Shown here: positions 58,400 through 64,000 of the stretch, piece by piece
Layout of the letters: every line of letters begins with the position of its first letter
Position numbering within the stretch: position 1 is the first letter of the stretch
NCBI RefSeq assembly: GCF_946480305.1
Contig: NZ_CAMLJQ010000008.1
Span: 80,331-144,330 of the forward strand
Length of the DNA stretch: 64,000 nucleotides
From: an uncultured Caldimonas sp.
Lineage (GTDB): Bacteria; Pseudomonadota; Gammaproteobacteria; Burkholderiales; Burkholderiaceae
Reading direction: 5' to 3'
Notes under the pieces: model-generated
What the model was told of the DNA's origin: nothing
Databases searched by the model: none
Seen by the model: the letters and a program-made list of their open reading frames with translations, nothing else
Program-made: the position numbers and the translations under genes

Positions 58400-59842
58400 C
58401 TAGCCCGCGCCGCCCATGAGGTGGTGGATTGATTTGAGCTTCTCCAACAGTTCATCGAAGGTGACGACTGCCACATCCTTGGCTGCGTTTCGGAACAAGT
58501 CGAGCGAACGCTTTCGAGCCGGGGTGTCCGGCGCCATGCCTGCGATCACCAAACAGTGGACATGCCCGACGTGAACGTCCTCGGCGCAAAGCTCCCGTGC
58601 CTTCGCGTGAAAGTTCATGATCAGTTCCGAGCGCTGGTCGAGCGCTTGGGACATTGCCGCGCAAAGCAGCTTGTTCGGTCCGAAGAGGTCGCCGCGGAAT
58701 GCTCGAGCCTCCAGCAGCGGGGTGGTTGTGGTCTTGATCTCGAAAATCGCAATCCCGCCCGTGAGCCGCTGCGCGAATAGAAAGTCGGCAATGCTTTCGC
58801 CCCCGCCATCTAGCCTGGTGCCACCGACGTGCGCTTGCCCGCGAATGAGCATGACCGGGTGGGGGAAGGCGACCCCAAGGACAAACGGGTTGGCCTCGAA
58901 GAACTCCTGCCAGCGGTCTTCGTTGGGGTTGCGTGCCATCAGCCGCTCGAAACGCTCGATCAGCTCCCCGAGCGTGACCCGCTCGATCTCGGAGCGAAGC
59001 TGCATCAGTGTGGCGGGATCGTCGCGCGCCATTTGCTGGGCGTCGTTGGTCACGAGCTGGGCCGCCGCCTGGCGATCTCCCGCGTTGCGCCGCGAGTCGC
59101 GAGCGGTGTGCTGGATCATCTCGAGGATTTCTCCTGGCTGCGCTTGGCGTTGCCGCTTCGGGAAGCGGGTCGCGTCCACGGGATGGAGAATTTCGTTGTA
59201 GGCTAGCAACCGCCGATCTTCGAGCGAGCGGCGCTGCGCGCGCCGCATCACCGTGTCCAGCCCCTTGCGGGCGAGGTCGACCCGGTCGCTCCCGAGCGTG
59301 AAAGTGTTTCCCACGAGCGACGCTACGTCGCCGTCGACAAGCGAAATCTCAGTCGCCTCCGTTGAGCTCGCGATGGCCTCAGGGATCAAGCGGTAGTCCC
59401 ACCGAAACCCAAGCCCCCGGCGCGGCAGGCGAGACAGCGCCTTGGGCAAGGTGTCCTCCAAGAGCGCCTCGAAGGAATCCACATCCTCTGGCACCGCAAA
59501 TCCCTCGCGTCGCGCCGACATGCGGATCGTGGCGATCTCGCCGTGCTTGGGCTCGAGGAAGTCGGTCCGGTAAGAGGCGGAAATGAGCGGGTGGATCACG
59601 ATCTCGCGCTGCGTTACGACCGCGAGGAGAACCTTCCGCATCGCCTTCGACAGCTCACCCAGGTAGGCCTCGCCGTGCGCGAATACGTGGGCGACTTCCG
59701 CGCCCGCGTCTTCAAAGAGCTCCAGCGTCACCTGAAACTCCTGGTCCGACAGCGTGATCCCCGGCTCGGGGTCCATGCCAACGACGTCGGAGGAGCGTTC
59801 GTCGGGGCTTTCGTCGTCCCAATCGCTGGTCGTTGCGGCCAT
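58400..59842 (-). CDS. Shedu-type (DUF4263) anti-phage nuclease
   Basis: 480 aa. The C-terminal nuclease core is typical of Shedu/SduA: RWQEFFEANPFVLG, then D361 in IADFLF, the E376-x-K378 pair in FEIKTTTTPLL, and Q407 in AMSQALD. The N-terminal 300 residues differ between Shedu proteins and are a presumed sensor or regulatory region. ATG at 59842 (MAATTSDW) is preferred because AAGGAG lies 6 to 7 nt upstream; an ATG at 59866 is possible. Single-gene defence system, convergent with tnsC. Confidence 0.82.
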   Translation of the reverse strand: MAATTSDWDDESPDERSSDVVGMDPEPGITLSDQEFQVTLELFEDAGAEVAHVFAHGEAYLGELSKAMRKVLLAVVTQREIVIHPLISASYRTDFLEPKHGEIATIRMSARREGFAVPEDVDSFEALLEDTLPKALSRLPRRGLGFRWDYRLIPEAIASSTEATEISLVDGDVASLVGNTFTLGSDRVDLARKGLDTVMRRAQRRSLEDRRLLAYNEILHPVDATRFPKRQRQAQPGEILEMIQHTARDSRRNAGDRQAAAQLVTNDAQQMARDDPATLMQLRSEIERVTLGELIERFERLMARNPNEDRWQEFFEANPFVLGVAFPHPVMLIRGQAHVGGTRLDGGGESIADFLFAQRLTGGIAIFEIKTTTTPLLEARAFRGDLFGPNKLLCAAMSQALDQRSELIMNFHAKARELCAEDVHVGHVHCLVIAGMAPDTPARKRSLDLFRNAAKDVAVVTFDELLEKLKSIHHLMGGAG

Positions 59843-60073
59843 CGCCGGCTCCTTTTTGGTGTTCATTCATGCTTCGCGCGCATGCCCTCTCGTAGGCGAG
59901 GCCGAGCCTTGATAATGGTATTGCAGCTGATGGTGTGGCTCACTCGCGAGCACTGCGGGAAAGAGTCGCTTGGCTGGAATCGAGCCCGCGACGCCTAGGA
60001 AGGCCGCTAAGTCCTCCCAGAGGCTCTGCAAGGCCGCTGGCGAGAAGAACTGACAGACAGGGAACAACGAAAC

Positions 60074-60307
60074 ATGAACGCACAGGCGCTCGCCACCGCC
60101 CTCTCGTCCACCGCGGAGCTTCTCCGCGGCGACTACAAGCAAAGCGACTACGGCAAGGTGATCCTGCCCTTCATGGCGCTGCAACGCCTCGACTGCGTTC
60201 TTCGGCCCACCAAAGGCGGTGCTGCCGAGTTCGTCGCGCACGAGTCTGCGTTTGACCCAGTTCCTAGGTTGGACGCGCTCGAGAAACTCTGGAAAAGCTG
60301 GTCCTGA
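60074..60307 (+). pseudogene. N-terminal remnant of a type I restriction methylase HsdM
   Basis: 77 aa. [32 protein letters not shown] is the N-terminal helical domain of HsdM; a full-length protein is about 500 aa or more. The SAM (FGG-like) and NPPF motifs are absent, and no hsdS or hsdR is nearby. After about residue 45 similarity seems to be lost before a stop. Likely the scar of a type I system replaced by the gene downstream. Confidence 0.72.
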
Positions 60308-60357
60308 GGGCACTATGTTGATGGCAGTTCGAGACTAACGGAGAGAGGGAGAGGGCG

Positions 60358-61890
60358 ATGCGGGCATCAAGTCTCAGCCTGGAAGATCAGGCTTTGAAGG
60401 AAGCATTCGTCGAAGGCAAATTGGCGATTGACTGCCTGGAGATCAAGCTCACTCGCAACGGGCCCGGCGAGCCGTCCAGCTTCTCCTGTGCGGGATTCCT
60501 CTTGGCCACCCCTGAGCAAGGCATCGGAGGCCGCCTAGTGATCGCGCGGGGCGCGCATCAACCTTACGACATGTTCGCGTCGATACGCGAGGAGACGGAG
60601 CTGCAATCAGGCAAGCTCTTTCCGTCGTCACGCTACTTCTCTCTGGAAGCGAAGGACATCGCCGGCAACGTGTGGAAGAACCAATCGGTGAGCGTCGACA
60701 TCGATCACCACGTGGATGCCTTCATCGTGAAACTCTCTTGCTCGTGGATTCGGTGCGAATCTTCCGTCGAAGGGGACGCAAGCGCGACGCACATGGTCTT
60801 CATGGATGACCTGGCGTTCCCGGACAACGTCATTCACTCGCAGAGGGTTTTGGAGAGGGGCAAGAAGCAGCTCAAGCTCACGTCGAACGCGTCAGCGGGC
60901 GAGGTGGCGGGCATGCTTGTCACCTACGACCCGCGTGCCGACAGGCCTGGGCCGAAGTTTGGCGAACTCTTCGCGAGCAACCAGTCCGCGGCGGCCTTGC
61001 CGGAGAACTTCGACGACAGGCTCGTCGAGGCGATTCGCTTCTGCACAGCGTCAGTCACGCAGCCGGTCATGCGAGAGACGGTGCGCTCCGGCAAGCGAGT
61101 GCTCGAACTGGCGCAGCATCGAGCGGCAAACAAAGGCATGCTTGAACCGCCCTTGCTCCCGCGGGGCAACGACGCCGATTTTTATAAGCTTCTGGAATGT
61201 TACTTCCTCTACGCCGCTGCGAATGCCGCAGGCCGCGACTTCGCTCCGCTGTCGGCGAAGGTTGGGGGCATCTTCGCATTGAAGGGCGTCAACATCGACA
61301 CGGTGGCGCTCCTGGTTTCGGTCGCGGTTGAGAGCGTCCTGGGAGACGACGCTTTCGAGGAGCTGGGGAAGCCCGCAAGCGGCGTGCTCCAGCAACTGAA
61401 GGACATGATGGCGCACGTCAAAGCGGCGAGCGCGCAGCCCGACTTCATCAAGCGAGTGTGCAACATTCTTGGCGGCATCAAGTCCAGCCGCGCGAAGGAC
61501 AAGCTGCACGCCCTTGTTGTCGCCGCGGCGATCGACGAGGCGGATCGCAAAGCGTGGAACGAGACTCGCAACAAGGCGGCGCACGGATCGTTCGAGATCG
61601 ATCCGGCCGAGTTGCAGGCGCTTATTGACGTCGTCTTCCGTCTTTCGGCGCTGGTCTACAAGGCGGTGTTCCTGCGCATCGGTTACAAGGGAAAGTTCAC
61701 CGACTACGGCGCGCACGGGTGGCCTCTGCGTGACTTCGCGGCCGATCTGCCCTCGATCCTCGCTGGCGCTTTGCCCGTGGCGCCTGTCCTGATCGCGCCA
61801 CCTAGCCCCGCTGGTGAAGCTTCGGCCCCCGCGCCAAGCGCACCGCATGGGGCTCCACCCGACGCCGTCCCCAAGAGTGAACAGGGCTAG
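60358..61890 (+). CDS. Unrecognised protein with C-terminal HEPN-like RNase motif
   Basis: 510 aa. The N-terminal 200 residues look beta-rich (SFSCAGFLLATPEQG, VDAFIVKLSCSW). The C-terminal half is helical and contains WNETRNKAAHGSF, an R404-N-x3-H409 motif typical of HEPN ribonucleases, followed by a Pro/Ala tail. The plan (beta N-terminal region plus C-terminal HEPN) recalls ApeA-type defence proteins, but identity is not established. It lies directly behind the hsdM scar and between tnsC and tniQ, so it is cargo. Confidence 0.65.
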   Translation: MRASSLSLEDQALKEAFVEGKLAIDCLEIKLTRNGPGEPSSFSCAGFLLATPEQGIGGRLVIARGAHQPYDMFASIREETELQSGKLFPSSRYFSLEAKDIAGNVWKNQSVSVDIDHHVDAFIVKLSCSWIRCESSVEGDASATHMVFMDDLAFPDNVIHSQRVLERGKKQLKLTSNASAGEVAGMLVTYDPRADRPGPKFGELFASNQSAAALPENFDDRLVEAIRFCTASVTQPVMRETVRSGKRVLELAQHRAANKGMLEPPLLPRGNDADFYKLLECYFLYAAANAAGRDFAPLSAKVGGIFALKGVNIDTVALLVSVAVESVLGDDAFEELGKPASGVLQQLKDMMAHVKAASAQPDFIKRVCNILGGIKSSRAKDKLHALVVAAAIDEADRKAWNETRNKAAHGSFEIDPAELQALIDVVFRLSALVYKAVFLRIGYKGKFTDYGAHGWPLRDFAADLPSILAGALPVAPVLIAPPSPAGEASAPAPSAPHGAPPDAVPKSEQG

Positions 61891-61903
61891 CGGGCAGTGC
61901 TCT

Positions 61904-62104
61904 TCAGCCAAGCAACCACTTGAAGATTCGGTTCACCACGCCAGGCTGCTGTTGTAGAGGCTGGTAGGTGTAGCGGCCGGTGAAGCTTGAGGCCTGGGTT
62001 TCAGCTGGCGAGCGTGACGCTGCCTTGGGTGTCAAGCGTCGCCCTTGTCGCAGCCCATTTGAGCAATGATTACGACGGCTCTGGGTCGAAGGCGTTCTGG
62101 GCAT
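61904..62104 (-). CDS. Possible small basic protein coupled to tniQ
   Basis: 66 aa open frame whose ATG overlaps the tniQ stop (TAATG), which speaks for translational coupling. It is basic with a Q-rich stretch and ends RIFKWLLG. No family is recognised, and codon use is not decisive. It could equally be an accident of overlap. Confidence 0.35.
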   Translation of the reverse strand: MPRTPSTQSRRNHCSNGLRQGRRLTPKAASRSPAETQASSFTGRYTYQPLQQQPGVVNRIFKWLLG

Positions 62105-63138
62105 TAGCCCGCCGCGCCCGTCTGCTCGGCGTTGTGCTGATGTCCGCGGTCTCCGTTGTCGCCGCTCTGCTGCGGCTCAACACGCGGCGCGACGGCTGCA
62201 ATCGACCCCTTCCCTTGAATCGATCCATTACGTCGCTGTCCCGCAGCACGACGTTCCAGAATTCCAGCAGCCCGCTGGCTCTCCGCGGCGCTGAGCGGCC
62301 GCAGAAAGTTCATCAGCGCCTCCTCGGCCGAGTCGTACAGCACGGTCAGCGCTAGCACGTACACGTCTGCGGTGAACGGCACAGGCCGGTAGGCGCACAC
62401 TTGATCCAGAGTGCCGCCGCGCTGAAGCCCTGCCTGCGTTGGATGGTGCCGCCGTAGCCATCCACGGGGCATCACCACACGAGCGAGATCGTCCAGGCCC
62501 GGGCCCTTTTGGTCGCTTCGCTGCCGAAGCCCGAGCTGCCGCGTTCTTTCGCGCAGTCGCAGGCAAGCATGCGTCATGGGAACGCCTTCGCTTAGATCCA
62601 TCAGGCCACCGAAGATGTCGATGTAGCGTCGTTCGGCTTGTGTGATGTCAGCCGGTGACACCTCGGCAGCCATCGCTTTTGGCGTCCATGCCTGCTCTAA
62701 CCGCACTCCATGCTTGGCGCACCAGTCCACGCCCGGGAGCTGGGCGGACCGTCGGTCGTAGGCGAATCCCCAAAACAGAACGTCTTCTCGAGCACATTCG
62801 GGGCAGCGCTTCGAGCCGGGCTCAAGCAAGCGGTCGAGGTCTCGCCGCTCCAGGGCTCGGCTCCTCGCTGCCCCGTATGCGACCGGTGCGGTGCCACGTG
62901 TCACCAGCCGGCGCAGGGGGAAAAGGGAGTGCCCCCGGATCAGTAACGCCTTGCTCACCTGGGAAGCGGTGGCAACCAGCTCCACCGGTGTAGGGCATGC
63001 GGTCCGTCCGCGAGCCCGGTTTGGTGCTTGGAGCAGGCGCTTCAACACTGCGGCGCCGTCGTCGAGCGCATTGAGGGTGGCGATGCGTTGGAGGTAACCG
63101 CCGAGTAGTTCGTCAGGCAACAGCGCAGGAATGTGCAT
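62104..63138 (-). CDS. tniQ: Short TniQ-family transposition target selector
   Basis: 344 aa. The N-terminal TniQ domain (PALLPDELLGGYLQRIATLN) and the zinc site C112, C115, C140, H143 in KRCPECAREDV and PGVDWCAKHG are clear. The C terminus becomes Gln/Gly-rich. TniQ proteins recruit TnsC to a target; short forms pair with other targeting modules (Cascade, Cas12k, resolvases), long forms are TnsD. No CRISPR array or cas gene is in the window. ATG at 63138 overlaps the XRE stop (TGATG). Confidence 0.88.
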   Translation of the reverse strand: MHIPALLPDELLGGYLQRIATLNALDDGAAVLKRLLQAPNRARGRTACPTPVELVATASQVSKALLIRGHSLFPLRRLVTRGTAPVAYGAARSRALERRDLDRLLEPGSKRCPECAREDVLFWGFAYDRRSAQLPGVDWCAKHGVRLEQAWTPKAMAAEVSPADITQAERRYIDIFGGLMDLSEGVPMTHACLRLRERTRQLGLRQRSDQKGPGLDDLARVVMPRGWLRRHHPTQAGLQRGGTLDQVCAYRPVPFTADVYVLALTVLYDSAEEALMNFLRPLSAAESQRAAGILERRAAGQRRNGSIQGKGSIAAVAPRVEPQQSGDNGDRGHQHNAEQTGAAG

Positions 63139-63518
63139 CAGCGCTGCCCCGGTGCCTTGGGCAATCTGCCCCGACCGAGGCCGCCGGCCGGCGCCGTGAA
63201 AACGCCGAGGCTGCGGATAACCAGGGCGAGCGCTTCCGCGTGCGCCTCGGTCCCATCCCACACTTCGGCCAGCGCGCGCTCAAGTTCAGCCGCTCCTGCT
63301 TTGGAGGAAGTACCCGCTGGCAGAGCCGCAGTATTTACATACTTGCATACCTTCTCGAACAGCCTGGAACGGCGCCTCGACATCCCGGCAAGAACGCGAC
63401 TGACCTGCGATTGGCTTGCTCCTATGCCTTTGGCGATGTCTACCTGGGACAGTCCGAGGCTTTTCGCCTTTGCGGCGATCAGCTGCGCCTCCGCAAGTAG
63501 CGTCGAGGGTGTGTTCAT
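63138..63518 (-). CDS. XRE-family regulator coupled to tniQ
   Basis: 126 aa. HTH LGLSQVDIAKGIGASQSQVSRVLAG near residues 17-41, then an Ala/Glu-rich helical part and a Gly/Arg tail. The start ATG at 63518 lies inside the palindromic operator region, suggesting autoregulation. It overlaps tniQ by one base, so it should set the level of the target selector. Xre regulators of this kind are known from CRISPR-associated Tn7-like elements. Confidence 0.82.
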   Translation of the reverse strand: MNTPSTLLAEAQLIAAKAKSLGLSQVDIAKGIGASQSQVSRVLAGMSRRRSRLFEKVCKYVNTAALPAGTSSKAGAAELERALAEVWDGTEAHAEALALVIRSLGVFTAPAGGLGRGRLPKAPGQR

Positions 63519-63541
63519 GCATATCATTATGCATATATGCA
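63517..63541. promoter_or_regulatory. Overlapping palindromic operators of the tniQ regulator
   Basis: ATGCATA-TCAT-TATGCAT (63517-63534) is a perfect 7-bp inverted repeat, and TGCATATATGCA (63530-63541) is a perfect 12-bp palindrome sharing half-sites with it. They span the XRE start codon in the 31-bp gap to tnsD. Binding by the XRE protein is inferred. Confidence 0.65.
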
Positions 63542-63548
63542 AACTCAC

Positions 63549-63945
63549 TTAGAGCAGTTCTGACGATTTCTTCCGGGGAGTTCGTGCCGCGACGGCGCGC
63601 AGCGCCTCCCGTGTCAGGGGCAGCCGATTTAGCGCCGCGAATTTCGCTTTGAGCTCGGGCAGAGCCTGTACGAGACGCCACAGTGGGATCGGCGTGGCAA
63701 TGCCCGCGCGTGTCAGCTCGCATGCGGTGCGCCGTACGGATGCCGCCAGCGCTGTGTCCCGCGCGTCCCAATCGACGCGTGGCGAGGGTTGCTGCCGCAA
63801 GGGCTCAACCGGCTGGTTGTGCATCAACCAGTCCCGGTCATGCCGGTACAACCAGGCGAAAGCTGCGCCCACTCGATGTCGCAACTCCTTCTGCCGCATG
63901 CCCGGCCAGCGCCGCAGGGCGGCGCTCCATTGCGCCCTTGCGCGT
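63549..63945 (-). pseudogene. tnsD: 3' part of tnsD, interrupted by an IS terminus
   Basis: About 132 codons remain. RHRVGAAFAWLYRHDRDWL and VDWDARDTALAASVRRTA are the C-terminal pattern of TnsD, the attTn7-specific TniQ relative. The open frame runs up to 63945, exactly where an IS-like end (TGT at 63946) begins, and meets a TGA inside it. The N-terminal TniQ domain must lie beyond the insertion, outside the window. An ATG at 63899 would be only an internal start. Confidence 0.8.
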
Positions 63946-64000
63946 TGTCAGCGATCGGCATAAACCGGCCATCCCAGGATCGGCATATACCGGCCACCTG
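63946..64000. mobile_element. Terminus of an IS (IS21-like) inserted in tnsD
   Basis: TGTCAGCGATCGG begins at 63946, and two direct repeats of 19 bp differing at one base lie at 63953-63971 and 63978-63996 (GATCGGCATA-A/T-ACCGGCCA, 25-bp period). TGT termini with multiple terminal repeats are typical of IS21-family elements. The istA/istB genes would lie outside the window, so the family is inferred. Confidence 0.6.

Larger units (their letters stand above)
44568..64000. mobile_element. Tn7-like transposon carrying a defence island (one end outside the window)
   Basis: The element starts with TGT at 44568 behind glmS and carries TnsB-type end repeats, tnsA, tnsB, tnsC, a short TniQ with XRE regulator, and the 3' part of tnsD. 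Cargo lies both between the end and tnsA (44.6-53.1 kb) and beyond tnsC (58.4-61.9 kb). Codon use is visibly less G/C-extreme than in the flanking chromosome, pointing to horizontal origin. In Tn7 itself tnsA is next to the glmS-proximal end; here about 9 kb of cargo separates them. The distal end is not seen. Confidence 0.88.

Noticed and set aside
63946..64000. The 19-bp repeats as a CRISPR array or as the distal Tn7-like end
   Set aside because: Only two copies with a 6-bp gap, no spacer-sized interval, and no CAATAAAG-type TnsB core. They start exactly where the tnsD frame breaks, which fits an IS terminus better.

Overview
The window comes from a high-GC betaproteobacterium, most likely of the order Burkholderiales (Comamonadaceae/Sphaerotilaceae-like). 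The evidence is the strongly C/G-ending codon use, the linked sets rsmB-DUF4390-ntrYX, lysM-dprA-smg and def-fmt-htpX, a DUF2917/LysR pair, a PEP-CTERM protein and a GlmS ending in the universally conserved [11 protein letters not shown]. No species can be named from the sequence alone.

Positions 1 to 44,542 are ordinary chromosome. In order they hold: the tail of an unrecognised gene; rsmB, a DUF4390 gene and an NtrY/NtrX-like two-component pair; tRNA-Phe; an AlkB-like dioxygenase; yajC-secD-secF; a DUF1631 gene; smg, dprA and a LysM gene (minus strand); def-fmt-htpX; a small lipoprotein and a TfoX-N gene; a DUF2917/LysR divergent pair; 5-formyl-THF cyclo-ligase and soluble lytic transglycosylase; an NDUFA9-like reductase and a glutathione transferase; a PEP-CTERM protein; cca; a YdgA-like gene; a MidA-like methyltransferase; a folM-like, folB-like and ttcA run; a LysR/rhodanese divergent pair; glmU; a multihaem/discoidin lipoprotein and a PhoD phosphatase; an Lrp regulator and glmS.

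From 44,568 to the window end lies a Tn7-like transposon inserted at the classical attTn7 site, 25 bp past the glmS stop codon. Its glmS-proximal end starts with TGT and carries three abutting 20-bp TnsB-type repeats with the core CAATAAAG. Inside are tnsA-tnsB-tnsC (53.8 to 58.1 kb), a short TniQ with a coupled XRE regulator, and the 3' part of a tnsD gene cut by an IS21-like terminus at 63,946. The other transposon end lies outside the window.

The cargo flanks tnsABC on both sides and looks like a defence island. It holds an XRE/ImmA regulatory pair; a tightly coupled three-gene operon of a ComEC-type metallo-beta-lactamase, an E2-E1-JAB fusion and a patatin phospholipase; a KAP-type P-loop NTPase; a Shedu-type nuclease; a HsdM remnant; and an unrecognised protein with a HEPN RNase-like motif. 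The three-gene operon resembles type II CBASS logic (ubiquitin-like conjugation plus phospholipase effector) but has no CD-NTase, and is the best candidate here for an undescribed system.
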